A stretch of DNA of 64,000 nucleotides from Phycisphaerales bacterium (GTDB taxonomy: Bacteria > Planctomycetota > Phycisphaerae > Phycisphaerales > UBA1924), in the NCBI GenBank assembly GCA_947459215.1, contig CANHCQ010000001.1:62001-126000 (forward strand). The letters run 5' to 3'. Below the pieces are notes generated by a model. The model made no database searches, was not told the origin of the DNA, and saw nothing but the letters and a program-made list of their open reading frames with translations. How positions within the stretch are numbered: the stretch's first letter is position 1; the number at the start of each line of letters is the position of its first letter. Below are positions 55,063 to 63,613 of this stretch, one piece after another. A program made the translations under genes and the position numbers.

Positions 55063-56622
55063 TTACTTCGCCTTCCAGGTGCTCTTATACGCCTTGATCG
55101 CATCCTCGAGCTTCTTCTCGAGGCCCGCGTCGAGCGCCTTCTTCTGATCCAGCTCATCACGCACGGCCTTGCCCAGCGTGCTCATGTACTCGAGCAGGCC
55201 CGACTCGAACTCGCGGACCTTGGCGACTTCGATGTCGTCCAGCAGGCCCTTGGTGCCGGCGTAGATCGAGATGATCTGGTCGGTCACGTGGAAGGGGGTG
55301 TACTGACCCTGCTTGAGCAGTTCGACGAAGCGGCGGCCGCGGTCGAGCTGGCGCTGGGTGGCCTTGTCCAGTTCGGTGCCGAGCTGGGCGAAGGCTTCGA
55401 GTTCGCGGGCCGCGGCGAGGTCGAGTCGCAGCGAGCCGGAGATCTTCTTCATGCCCTTCACCTGGGCGTTACCACCCACGCGGCTGACCGAGATGCCGAC
55501 GTTGATGGCGGGGCGGACGCCGGAGAAGAACAGTTCGGGCTCGAGGTAGATCTGGCCGTCGGTGATCGAGATCACGTTGGTCGGGATGTACGCCGAGACG
55601 TCGCCTTCCTGCGTCTCGATGACCGGCAGAGCGGTCAGCGAGCCGGCGCCGTTCTCATCTGAGAGCTTGGTGGCGCGCTCGAGCAGGCGGCTGTGGAGAT
55701 AGAACACGTCGCCGGGGAACGCCTCGCGGCCCGGGGGACGACGCAGCAGCAGCGAGAGCTGGCGGTACGCCACGGCCTGCTTCGACAAGTCGTCGTAGAT
55801 GCACAGGGCGTGCTTGGGCTTGTTCCCGGCGGGGTTCTTGCCCTGCCACATGAAGTACTCGCCCATCGTGCAGCCCGAGTAGGGCGCGATGTACTGCATC
55901 GGGGCCGGGTCCGACGCGCCGGCGGTGACGACGATGGTGTAGTCCATCGCGCCGTTCTTCTTGAGGGTCTCAACGACGGCGGCGACGGTCGATTCCTTCT
56001 GGCCGACCGCGACGTAGATGCAGACCACCGCGTCCTTGGTGCCCCAGTACTGCTTCTGGTTGATGATCGTGTCGATCGCGACGGCGGTCTTGCCGGTCTT
56101 GCGGTCGCCGATGATCAGCTCGCGCTGGCCCTTGCCGATCGGGATCATGGCGTCGATGGCCTTGATGCCGGTCTGCACCGGCTCGGTGACGGGCTGGCGC
56201 TCGGCGATGCCGGGGGCGATGATGTCGACCTTGCGGAACTCGTTGGTGTTGATCGGGCCCAGGCCGTCGACCGGGCGGCCGAGCGGATCGACGACGCGGC
56301 CGAGCATGGCCTCGCCGACGGGCACTTCGAGCAGGCGGCCGGTGGCCTTGACCACGTCGCCTTCCTTGACGGCCTTGTAATCGCCGTAGATGACCGCGCC
56401 GACGGTGTCTTCTTCGAGGTTGAAGACCTGACCCATGACCGCGCCCTTGTCGGACTGGAACTCGAGGAGTTCGCCGGCCATCGCGTTCGACAAGCCGTAG
56501 ACGCGGGCGATGCCGTCGCCGATCTCGATCACGCGTCCGACCTCGGACACCTCGAGCTGGCTGGAGAACTGCTGGATTTCCTGACGAATAACGCTGGCGA
56601 TCTCGTCGGTCTTGATCTTCAC
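55063..56622 (-). CDS. atpA: ATP synthase F1 subunit alpha
   Basis: The 519-residue protein has the complete alpha chain: [17 protein letters not shown], the P-loop GDRKTGKT (residues 172-179; usually GDRQTGKT), [20 protein letters not shown] and [20 protein letters not shown]. The frame continues upstream to 56895, but the GTG at 56622 follows AAGGA by 9 nt and begins exactly at the family start ([15 protein letters not shown]). Unusually, atpA stands alone, with a terminator before and after it and no atpH, atpG or atpD nearby, so its expression must be matched to the rest of the complex from another place. Confidence 0.97.
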   Translation of the reverse strand: MKIKTDEIASVIRQEIQQFSSQLEVSEVGRVIEIGDGIARVYGLSNAMAGELLEFQSDKGAVMGQVFNLEEDTVGAVIYGDYKAVKEGDVVKATGRLLEVPVGEAMLGRVVDPLGRPVDGLGPINTNEFRKVDIIAPGIAERQPVTEPVQTGIKAIDAMIPIGKGQRELIIGDRKTGKTAVAIDTIINQKQYWGTKDAVVCIYVAVGQKESTVAAVVETLKKNGAMDYTIVVTAGASDPAPMQYIAPYSGCTMGEYFMWQGKNPAGNKPKHALCIYDDLSKQAVAYRQLSLLLRRPPGREAFPGDVFYLHSRLLERATKLSDENGAGSLTALPVIETQEGDVSAYIPTNVISITDGQIYLEPELFFSGVRPAINVGISVSRVGGNAQVKGMKKISGSLRLDLAAARELEAFAQLGTELDKATQRQLDRGRRFVELLKQGQYTPFHVTDQIISIYAGTKGLLDDIEVAKVREFESGLLEYMSTLGKAVRDELDQKKALDAGLEKKLEDAIKAYKSTWKAK

Positions 56623-56837
56623 GGCGGGGTCCTTCGCAGGGCCAAGGGGCAGGAACTTGGAGACCACAGCCGGAGCTGGCAGAGCGAGCCCGCGGCGTCG
56701 GTCGATCTCCCATCCGGACGCTCCCGGACGGGCTGCAACGATAGGTGCCAGCGCCGCGGATTTCCGCCCCAGCCGCGATGCGATCTCGCACTGATCGGGG
56801 TTTGGACGGGACGCCCGGGTGCGGTGCCGTAAATGAA

Positions 56838-56859
56838 AAGCCCCGGAAACCCGGGGCTT
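56838..56859 (-). terminator. Intrinsic terminator of the gene at 56896-57945
   Basis: A 9-bp stem (AAGCCCCGG / CCGGGGCTT) with an AAAC loop, followed by TTCATTTACGG on the minus strand, 36 bp past the stop. It separates this gene from atpA, whose promoter must lie in 56623-56837; no clear promoter is seen there. Confidence 0.85.
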
Positions 56860-56895
56860 GTGGACATCGATTGTGACCCGTGGGTCACGTCGCAC

Positions 56896-57945
56896 TCACG
56901 GGCAAACCAGCGCTTCGTACGCCGTCGCGAAGAGCACGAAATCCGTGTCGTTCACCACGCCGTCGAAGTTGAGGTCGGCCGAGCAGTTGCCGGGCATGCT
57001 GGAAGCGGCGCAGTCGAACTCGTTGTACTGATTCGCGAACACGACGAAGTCGCTGTCCGCCACCTCGTTGTCGTCGGTGAAGTCCGCCGCACAGGTGTCC
57101 ACGATCGGCTCGGCGGCGACGTCGCCATAGGTGGCCGTCGATCCGCCCGGAAGCGCGCCGAACGTCGTCAGCCAGCCACCGGGGAGATTGACGCGCATGA
57201 GCAGCGGCGTTCCGTCGGTCCAGCTGTACGCGGTGTACCACGTGCGACCGATGTTCGCGCCGGTGTATTCCGTGCCCATGCCCTGGCTGAAGTTCGCGTT
57301 GAATCCGAGCACGCTGCCCAGATCAAGCAGGATGCCCGCTCCGTTCGGCTGCATGATCCAATCCTGTTGGACATCCAGCAAGAGCGGCACGCCGTCCGGC
57401 TTGAAGGCCAAGCCCACGAAGAGCGATGAGTACGGAGATGAGTAGTACCGCGTGGTGACGCCTGCACCTGTATTGATATCAAACGAGACGAGCGCGACGT
57501 TGCTCCCGACGCCCGCGGTCGCGATCGCAACCAGCCGGTGCGTCTTGGGATCCCAGCTCAGGTCGCTGAGGAAAAACCCACTCGAGAATCCAAATGGCGT
57601 GCCGACGGCCGTGAGCGCGCCGGTCGACCGGTTCACCTGATACAGACCCTGAGCGGGGCCGTTGCCCTGCACGATTGCCCACAGGCGACCGTCTGGCGTG
57701 AAATCAAGGCCGCTGATCAGGTATTGCGTGCCTGGAAGCGTGACATTTCCAACGACGATCGGCGTGGCAGGAATCGTGGCGGCGAACTTCACAACGGTGT
57801 TCTGCCCGTTGACGTTTCGCGCGGACCACAGCGTTTGTGCGTGCGTCGTCGCAGTGGTCGCGCCGACTGCGACCGCGGCCGCGAGCGCGGCGTTGTGCAA
57901 ACGACTGCTGAAACAACCCATCCGCCGATTCCATGCCGAAGCCAT
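56896..57945 (-). CDS. Secreted beta-propeller-like protein with dockerin-like C-terminus
   Basis: The 349-residue product has a signal peptide (AALAAAVAVGATTATTHAQ), a body with short beta-rich repeats (TQYLISGLDFTPDGRLWAIV, FLSDLSWDPKTHRLVAIATA, SLFVGLAFKPDGVPLLLDVQ), and a pair of EF-hand-like motifs: CAADFTDDNEVADSDFVVFA and CSADLNFDGVVNDTDFVLFA. The end is like those of the genes at 19365 and 51856. Residues of the calcium loops are kept in the second motif; the first has Thr/Asp/Asn in place of Asn/Gly/Asp. GGAGG lies 7 nt before the ATG at 57945, so the frame from 58020 is not used. Confidence 0.83.
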   Translation of the reverse strand: MASAWNRRMGCFSSRLHNAALAAAVAVGATTATTHAQTLWSARNVNGQNTVVKFAATIPATPIVVGNVTLPGTQYLISGLDFTPDGRLWAIVQGNGPAQGLYQVNRSTGALTAVGTPFGFSSGFFLSDLSWDPKTHRLVAIATAGVGSNVALVSFDINTGAGVTTRYYSSPYSSLFVGLAFKPDGVPLLLDVQQDWIMQPNGAGILLDLGSVLGFNANFSQGMGTEYTGANIGRTWYTAYSWTDGTPLLMRVNLPGGWLTTFGALPGGSTATYGDVAAEPIVDTCAADFTDDNEVADSDFVVFANQYNEFDCAASSMPGNCSADLNFDGVVNDTDFVLFATAYEALVCP

Positions 57946-58050
57946 AACACACCTCCAAAGGTGTCCCCACGATGACTTGACGATGCCGCGACCCCGCCAC
58001 CTCGGCGTGCCGAGCGGCATCAGCCAATATCACTATAACACATCTAGGAA

Positions 58051-59061
58051 TCAGGGGTTCCGCGATTCGCGCTTCTTAATACTCACGCGAACCAGCCGGG
58101 AATCGGTCTCGAACCGCAGCGGGCTGGGAAGGTCGCCAAAGCCCACTTCTTTCTGCGTGATGCCGCGTTCGAGTTCCTCAAAGCTGAGACTTACCGACGC
58201 GACCACCTTGATCTCGCCCCGCTTCACCTGCTCAATCATGTCCGCCGGGCCTGAGACCCGCACCTTGGTCAGGAATCGATCCTGCTCGGGGATCGAGATC
58301 TCCCAGCGTGCCAGCTCGCCCGCGGCAAGCCGCACCTGCACTGGCACGCCGCTGAGCTCGGCGGTCGCCTGACGCGAACGCACCGCGAGCGTCACGCTTG
58401 CGTTCGCCGGTTCGATCCGCGCGCCGGGCAGCCGACGGAGCGCCGCCGGCAGGTCGAGCTTCACCTGCGGCACCGTCTCGCGTCGACCCGACACCAGGCG
58501 GTTCAGATCCTCCGGGCGCAGCGTCGCCAAGACCTCGATCGGACCCGCAGGCGATTGATCCTTGGGGAGGTACACCTTCGCGTTGACCGGCCGCGCCTCG
58601 GGAACGCCGTCCAGCTCGGCCTCGCCGACATCCACCTTGATCCGCGCGTCGCGCACTTCCAGTGGCGTGACCCGTACCCGCAGCATCGCGGGCTCGACGC
58701 GATCGATCGTCAGTCCGCCGGCCTTGAACTGTGGCAGCGACCGCAGTGCTTCGCGAACCGCGATCAGGTTGTCTCCCGGCGATGCGGGCACCACCGTCGA
58801 ACCAACAACCAGCTTCAGTGGCCCGCCGCGGGAGAGATCCTCGGAACCGGAGATCGCCGCGGCACTTCCCGACAGCGATACCGAGACCACGCCGCGATAC
58901 TCCTCGTCGGCAACTTCGACAAACCGCTCACTTGGTGCATCGGTGACGAAGAGCAGCTCCAGCCGCACGTCGCGTCGCTGCAGGCTTTCTGCCTCGGCAA
59001 ACACCCAGACCAGAAGGGTGATGATCGAGACAAGGAGAATGGTCTTGATGCGGTCGAGCAT
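58051..59061 (-). CDS. YbbR-domain protein (CdaA regulator CdaR-like)
   Basis: The 336-residue product has one N-terminal membrane helix (TILLVSIITLLVWVFAEAES) and YbbR-type beta domains outside (VRLELLFVTDAPSERFVEV, LTIDRVEPAMLRVRVTPLEV, ARIEPANASVTLAVRSRQAT). In Firmicutes the YbbR protein CdaR is encoded next to the diadenylate cyclase CdaA and modulates it; here the gene directly follows cdaA, about 36 bp downstream on the same strand. A GTG at 59079 is an alternative start. The C-terminus is basic (RVSIKKRESRNP). Confidence 0.87.
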   Translation of the reverse strand: MLDRIKTILLVSIITLLVWVFAEAESLQRRDVRLELLFVTDAPSERFVEVADEEYRGVVSVSLSGSAAAISGSEDLSRGGPLKLVVGSTVVPASPGDNLIAVREALRSLPQFKAGGLTIDRVEPAMLRVRVTPLEVRDARIKVDVGEAELDGVPEARPVNAKVYLPKDQSPAGPIEVLATLRPEDLNRLVSGRRETVPQVKLDLPAALRRLPGARIEPANASVTLAVRSRQATAELSGVPVQVRLAAGELARWEISIPEQDRFLTKVRVSGPADMIEQVKRGEIKVVASVSLSFEELERGITQKEVGFGDLPSPLRFETDSRLVRVSIKKRESRNP

Positions 59062-59097
59062 TGGAGGGGCACGAGGCACTGAGCACGAGGGAGACGG

Positions 59098-60054
59098 TCA
59101 ATTGATGCGGGACTTGTCGAGATCGGCGCCGGCGTCGTCGAGATTCAGGGGTTCATTGATCGGTTCAAAGGCGTTGGTGGCGTCGTTGGCGGGGTTGTAA
59201 TTGGAGATCGGCTCGGGCGGCACGACGGCCCCGGCCGCGGCAGCCATCGCCTTCACCTTCTCGGGGTTCAGCCGCGACATCAGCTCGCGGTCGAGCTCGT
59301 CCACCGATTCAACCACCGTCAGCCTTCCGCGCTCCGCGAGCCGGATCTTGCCCGATTCCTCGCTCACGACCACCACGAGTGCATCGCATTCGCGGCTGAG
59401 GCCGACAGCGGCGCGGTGGCGTGAACCGAGGCGTTTGTCGGGCATGTCTTCGGGCTCGGCCAGCGGCAGCTGCACGCCCGCCGCGGCGATCCGTTTGCCC
59501 TTGACGACGACCGCGAGATCATGCAGCGCCGAACCCGGGAAGAAGATCGTCTGCAGCAGTCGCGAGGTGAGCTCCGCGTTCATCGGCGTGCCGCCCTCGA
59601 CGACACCGGCGACCGCGATCGAGCGCTCGATCACGATGATCGCCCCGAACCGCGCCTTGCTCAGGTACTTGCACGCTTCGCAGATCTCGTCGACGACGAG
59701 CGCGATCTCTTTGGGGCTCGATCGGAAGAACGGCGTCTCGCCCAGCCGCACCAGCGCACGGCGGAGCTCGGGCTGGAAGACGATCACCAGCGAGATCGCG
59801 AGATAGCCCAGGAAGCGGTCGTAGAGCAGGCCGATGCGCTGGAAGACTTCGGCACCGCCCAGGACGCGGGCCATGACGCCGACGAAGATGCCGACGACCA
59901 GCAGGCCCTTGAGCGCGCCCGCGGCACGCGTGCCCTGCACGAAGCGCACGATCGCGTAGACGCAGACCCAGATGATCGCGAGCTCCAACGCGACCACCAG
60001 CGGCGGATACGCCGCGAGCCGCCCGAGGAGATCGGTCAAACGAGTCGTGAACAC
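59098..60054 (-). CDS. cdaA: Diadenylate cyclase CdaA (c-di-AMP synthase)
   Basis: The 318-residue protein has three N-terminal membrane helices (VVALELAIIWVCVYAIVRFV, ALKGLLVVGIFVGVMARVLG, FLGYLAISLVIVFQPELRRA) and the DAC domain, which joins two ATP molecules to cyclic di-AMP. The RHR motif is intact (LGSRHRAAVGLS). The usual LHDGAVII is LHDLAVVV, so the Asp of DGA is kept but its Gly is Leu, which is unusual. A tail of about 45 residues (AAAAGAVVPPEPISNYNPAN...) extends the domain. GTG 60054 follows GGAAGGG by 7 nt and so is taken as start. Operon with ybbR. Confidence 0.9.
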   Translation of the reverse strand: MFTTRLTDLLGRLAAYPPLVVALELAIIWVCVYAIVRFVQGTRAAGALKGLLVVGIFVGVMARVLGGAEVFQRIGLLYDRFLGYLAISLVIVFQPELRRALVRLGETPFFRSSPKEIALVVDEICEACKYLSKARFGAIIVIERSIAVAGVVEGGTPMNAELTSRLLQTIFFPGSALHDLAVVVKGKRIAAAGVQLPLAEPEDMPDKRLGSRHRAAVGLSRECDALVVVVSEESGKIRLAERGRLTVVESVDELDRELMSRLNPEKVKAMAAAAGAVVPPEPISNYNPANDATNAFEPINEPLNLDDAGADLDKSRIN

Positions 60055-60191
60055 GAAAGCCCTTCCGAGGTGATACGCACCGTGCCGAGCCGCGGATCGC
60101 AACCGCGCCGCCGGAGTCTACCCGGTGGGGCGGGCCCGTTCCCGCTCGGGTTTCACGTCGAAGCACCGGTCCGCACTAAAGTCCGCTCGCC

Positions 60192-60485
60192 ATGACTTCG
60201 GCATTCCGCGGCTACAACGTGCGAGAGTTCCAGGAAACGCCCAACCCGGCGGCGCTCAAGTGCGTCCTGGACCGGCCGGTGGACCCCTTGCCCGAGGGCC
60301 ATGCCCCGATCCGCTCCTACCGCTCGCCCGAGTCCGCCTCCCACGACCCCTTGGCCACCCGCCTCTTCGCCGTGCCCGGCGTCGCCAACGTGCTGATCGC
60401 CGATACCTGGGTGACGGTCGGCAAGGCCGAAGCCGCGGCGTGGAAGACTCTGAAACCGGCGATCCAGAAGGCAATGGCCGAATAG
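60192..60485 (+). CDS. Stand-alone Nfu/NifU N-terminal domain protein
   Basis: The 97-residue product matches the N-terminal domain of Nfu-type Fe-S scaffold proteins: ETPNPAALKCVLDRPV at the start, SYRSPESASHDPLATRLFAV, PGVANVLIADTWVTVGKAEA and TLKPAIQKAM. The C-terminal domain with CxxC that holds the cluster is absent, so it cannot bind a cluster that way. Similar single-domain proteins are found in planctomycetes and other bacteria, with no known function. It lies between the cdaA and mutY genes, the latter coding for an Fe-S enzyme, and diverges from cdaA. Confidence 0.85.
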   Translation: MTSAFRGYNVREFQETPNPAALKCVLDRPVDPLPEGHAPIRSYRSPESASHDPLATRLFAVPGVANVLIADTWVTVGKAEAAAWKTLKPAIQKAMAE

Positions 60486-60515
60486 CACTCGCGGTAACGC
60501 GATCGAAACGCGACT

Positions 60516-60574
60516 CCCCGCCCCGCGCAGCGGGGAGGGGCGGTCGAGCGCAGCGAGACCGGGGAGGGGTGTTG
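60516..60574. repeat. GC-rich repeat, copy 3 (family D, last module only)
   Basis: The reverse complement matches the last modules of 2062-2226 and 6539-6697 (CCCCTCCCCGGTCTCGC ... TCGACC ... CCCCTCCCCGCTGCGCGGGG). It lies between the Nfu-like gene and mutY. Confidence 0.75.
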
Positions 60575-60675
60575 GGCACCCACACCGCGCGGCGGCCGCC
60601 GTCTCGGTCTCGTGCCGCCCTTCGTCTCGCGGTCGCCCGACAATCATCCCGCCTTCCCTTCGATTCCCTCACCTC

Positions 60676-61830
60676 ATGGCGAAGCAAGCTCGATCCTCAC
60701 GCCCGGCACCCCGCGACCGCGCCATCACCAGCGCGTTGTCAAAGTGGTTCCGCAGCGCGGCCCGCGATCTTCCCTGGCGTGAGGAGTTCCGCGCCCGCCG
60801 CGATCCCTACCGCTCGCTGGTGAGCGAGTTCATGCTGCAGCAGACTCAGGTTTCGCGGGTCTTGGAGAAGTTCGAGCCGTTCCTGCAGCGCTTCCCGACG
60901 GTGGGGGCCTTGGCCGCCGCGCCCGAGCAGGACGTGCTCGCGGCGTGGTCGGGATTGGGGTATTACCGCCGGGCAAGGCTGCTGCACGCCTGTGCGAAGT
61001 CGATCGTCCGCGACTTCGGAGGCGTGGTGCCGCGGGATGTCGATTCGCTGCAAGAACTGCCCGGCATCGGCCGCTACACCGCCGGCGCGATCGCGTCGAT
61101 CGTGTTCAACCGGCCCGAGCCGATCGTCGACGGCAACGTCTGCCGCGTGCTGCAGAGGCTCGACGCCAAGCCCGGCAGCGCGAGCGACAAGGAAGTGATC
61201 GCCTGGGCGTGGGAACGCGCCGAGTCGCTCGTGAAGCAGTGTCCGAACTCCCCCTCCCAGAGGGAGGGGGCGGGGGGTGGGCGAAGAGACGCGGATGTTG
61301 CGACGCCCGCCACCTTCAACGAAGGCCTGATGGAGCTCGGTGCCCTCGTTTGCACGCCCGCGGCACCCAAGTGCCTGGTCTGCCCGCTGCGCGACCTCTG
61401 TCTCGCCCGCGAGCAAGGCCTCGTCGATGAGATCCCGGCCCCGAAGGCAAGAGCCAAGCGCAGCCGCGTCTACCACGACACGGTCGTCGTGTGGCGAAAA
61501 ACCGCCCGCGGCGTCGAGGTGCTGCTCGAACAACGACCGGCGACGGGCTTGTGGGCGGGGCTGTGGCAGCCGCCGACGGTGGAGAGTGCGACCCGCACGC
61601 GGCGGACGCTGAAGTCGTTGTTGGCGGAATTGGGACTCCCGGCGAGTGCGGCGAAGGTGAAGCCTCGGGAGTGGGTGTTCCAGACGACGCATCGGGATGT
61701 GTGTTTTCGAGTCTGGCCGTTACAGCTTGCTCACGATGCAGGTTCGCCGCGGCGGTGGTGCGAGGAAGCCGAGCTTGCGGGGGTCGGTTTTTCGAACGCT
61801 CACAAAGAGGTGATCGCACTCGCACGGTAA
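60676..61830 (+). CDS. mutY: A/G-specific adenine glycosylase with a repeat-derived insertion
   Basis: MutY removes adenine paired with 8-oxoguanine. The 384-residue protein has the catalytic Glu (E51 in SEFMLQQTQV), the helix-hairpin-helix LPGIGRYTAGAI, the Asp in VDGNVCRV, and the 4Fe-4S loop CTPAAPKCLVCPLRDLC. A Nudix-like C-terminal domain recognises the oxidised base (VYHDTVVVWRKTARGVEVLL, WAGLWQPPTVE). Between SLVKQCP and TFNEGLMELGAL, where the family has only a few residues, about 25 extra residues (SPSQREGAGGGRRDADVATP) are encoded by a palindromic repeat. The active site is not touched. Confidence 0.93.
   Translation: MAKQARSSRPAPRDRAITSALSKWFRSAARDLPWREEFRARRDPYRSLVSEFMLQQTQVSRVLEKFEPFLQRFPTVGALAAAPEQDVLAAWSGLGYYRRARLLHACAKSIVRDFGGVVPRDVDSLQELPGIGRYTAGAIASIVFNRPEPIVDGNVCRVLQRLDAKPGSASDKEVIAWAWERAESLVKQCPNSPSQREGAGGGRRDADVATPATFNEGLMELGALVCTPAAPKCLVCPLRDLCLAREQGLVDEIPAPKARAKRSRVYHDTVVVWRKTARGVEVLLEQRPATGLWAGLWQPPTVESATRTRRTLKSLLAELGLPASAAKVKPREWVFQTTHRDVCFRVWPLQLAHDAGSPRRWCEEAELAGVGFSNAHKEVIALAR
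61250..61270. repeat. CCCCCTCCC / GGGAGGGGG palindrome inside mutY
   Basis: A perfect 9-bp stem with an AGA loop, read through in frame as part of SPSQREGAGG. It and its flanks resemble the reverse complement of the intergenic copy at 3254-3274 (ACTCCCCCTCCC...GGGAGGGGGC). Confidence 0.75.
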
Positions 61831-61833
61831 CTG

Positions 61834-61929
61834 AGAGCCGCGGGCTTCAGCCCGCGCGGGTTGGGCTCAGAACCCTGAAGCGACTTTCATCACCGCGTCC
61901 ACGCCGCGCGGGCTGAAGCCCGCGGCTCT
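61834..61929. repeat. 96-bp element with 26-bp perfect inverted ends
   Basis: The left end AGAGCCGCGGGCTTCAGCCC (and 6 more) at 61834-61859 is the exact reverse complement of 61904-61929. The ends are themselves palindromic around CGCGGGCTTCAGCCCGCG. The element starts 4 bp after the mutY stop and fills the gap before tmk. It has the form of a MITE, or it may end transcription of mutY. Confidence 0.82.
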
Positions 61930-61986
61930 GAATAGAGCAACCGTTCGACCTCGACGCTCGCACCTTCGGCTACACTCGCCCCCGTG

Positions 61987-62724
61987 ATGACCGAAGCCTT
62001 GCCGACATCCGCCACTTGGCTCACCCGCCTCGCCGGGAAGTTCCTCGTCTTCGAGGGCCCTGACGGCTCGGGCAAGAGCACGCAGCTCAAGCGGCTCGTC
62101 GAGGCCGCCGCCGCCGCGGGCGTCAAGGTCACCCAGGTCCGCGAGCCCGGCGGCACGCCCGTGGGCGAACAGATCCGCAGCGTGCTGCTCGATCCCTCGT
62201 CCACCATGACGCTCCGGGCCGAGATGCTGCTCTACATGGCCAGCCGGGCGCAGCTCGTTGAAACCGTCATCAACCCCGCCCTCTCCCGCGGCGAGCTCGT
62301 CATCGCCGATCGCTTTCTCACCTCCACCTTTGCCTATCAGGGCGCCGGAGGCGGACTGAGCGAGCAGGACATCCGCGACGTCGGCCGCGTCGCGACGTTC
62401 GACATCCGCCCCGACCTCGTCCTTATCTATTACGTTGATGTCGCGACGGCCACGATCCGCACCCGTGGCGTGGGCGGCGGTGGAAGTGGGGGAAGTGGGG
62501 GGGGCAAGAAGGGCCGCCCGACTCCCGCGTCGCTGCAAGGCCCTTCGCTCTTTGATGACCGCATCGAGCAGCGCGACCTGACCTTCCGCACCCGCGTGCA
62601 CGAGAGCTACCTCGCGCAGGCCAAGGCCGACCCGAAGCACCACGCGCTCATCGACGCTTCGGGCAATGCCGAGCAGGTGTGGGAACTGACCGCCAAGTTG
62701 ATGCAGCAGCGCTTCGGGGCGTGA
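61987..62724 (+). CDS. tmk: Thymidylate kinase with Gly-rich insertion in the lid
   Basis: Tmk phosphorylates dTMP to dTDP. The 245-residue protein has the P-loop FEGPDGSGKSTQ (residues 22-33), REPGGTPVGEQIR with the catalytic Arg, DRFLTSTFAYQG (the DR(Y/F) motif) and the usual LIYYVDV strand. In the lid region, where other enzymes have a short Arg-rich loop, GVGGGGSGGSGGGKKGRPTP is inserted, followed by FDDRIEQRDLTF, the normal continuation. Usual length is 205-215, so the insertion explains the extra length. GTG 61984 adds one residue. A family B repeat follows. Confidence 0.93.
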   Translation: MTEALPTSATWLTRLAGKFLVFEGPDGSGKSTQLKRLVEAAAAAGVKVTQVREPGGTPVGEQIRSVLLDPSSTMTLRAEMLLYMASRAQLVETVINPALSRGELVIADRFLTSTFAYQGAGGGLSEQDIRDVGRVATFDIRPDLVLIYYVDVATATIRTRGVGGGGSGGSGGGKKGRPTPASLQGPSLFDDRIEQRDLTFRTRVHESYLAQAKADPKHHALIDASGNAEQVWELTAKLMQQRFGA

Positions 62725-62738
62725 GCGAGCAACACACC

Positions 62739-62875
62739 AGACGCCGAGGCTGACGAGTCCGCGAGGAAGCCTCGGATCGGTATCGGCTGGCGCGAGCGGT
62801 CTGGGTGTCCGTGGCCGGAGCGGTGGTTGCAGTCGATCCGAAGCTTTGTCGCAAAGCCTCCGCAGCCTCGGCGTC
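62739..62875. repeat. 137-bp MITE-like repeat, copy 3 (family B, inverted)
   Basis: Its left end AGACGCCGAGGCTGACGAGT (on to the AAGCCTCGGATCG segment) is the reverse complement of the right ends of 7973-8108 and 8790-8924, and its right end matches their left ends. The middle 60 bp are different. It lies between tmk and the convergent lipoprotein gene. Confidence 0.8.
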
Positions 62876-62892
62876 GATCGCGCCGAGACGGT

Positions 62893-63357
62893 TCACCACC
62901 CGCGTCGCGCACTCTCGTACGCACGCCGCTGGTACGACTCCGTGACTTCATACCGCCGATAGCTGTAATCGCCGCGGCGGAAGACCACCACTGAGTCCGG
63001 CGACGTGTTGAGTGTGAACCGGTACTGCCATTCCAGCGACGGGCGCGACGGCGTCGCGTAATAGCCCAGAACCTCGCCCGGCGGTCCCTGCATCACGCCG
63101 TAACCCGCATCGTTTCGTGCGTACTCGTTGTTGTACTCCGCCATCGCCAGCGGCTGGTTGTTCACCGAATCGGTCGGCAGCACGCCCGACCACGCCGAAC
63201 TGCGGGCCAATTGGCGTGCGTCGGCGTCCTCGGGAGAGCCGCTCGCCGTGGTTCGGGCCGGGCCGGTCGTGCAGCCCGCCAGGAACATGGAGAGCGCTCC
63301 GGCCAGCGCGACGGCTAGCAGCAGCGTGCCGCTGTCTTGTCGAGTCTTGGGTTTCAC
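62893..63357 (-). CDS. Putative lipoprotein, unknown function
   Basis: With the GTG at 63357 the product is 154 residues. It has a signal peptide with lipobox (LLLAVALAGALSMFLAGC, Cys near residue 30), so it should be lipid-anchored. After it comes a region rich in Tyr, Arg, Asn and Ser (YNNEYARNDAGYGVMQGPPG, YSYRRYEVTESYQRRAYESA) with no recognised domain. The frame also extends to 63417 with alternative starts, but the lipobox fits this start best. It is convergent with tmk, with the family B repeat between them. Confidence 0.7.
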   Translation of the reverse strand: MKPKTRQDSGTLLLAVALAGALSMFLAGCTTGPARTTASGSPEDADARQLARSSAWSGVLPTDSVNNQPLAMAEYNNEYARNDAGYGVMQGPPGEVLGYYATPSRPSLEWQYRFTLNTSPDSVVVFRRGDYSYRRYEVTESYQRRAYESARRGW

Positions 63358-63613
63358 ACCCAGAACATGCCCCACAACTTGAGCCGCGGCACGCAATCGG
63401 AGCTGCGACGCGATCAACCTATTCCGTTGGTGCCGTATTCAAGGACATGTTCGCATGCCGGACGGTAGTGGGTAGGGTTTCTACCTCATTTCGTGGCCCA
63501 TTCTCGGGCATCTTTGCATCCGGGGCAAGAACAGCACGCTGGTGGGGTTAGTCTGAAAACTCCGGCGCGTGGGCCGGGGAGACAGGCTTCGCGGGAACCA
63601 GAGGAGATTCGGT

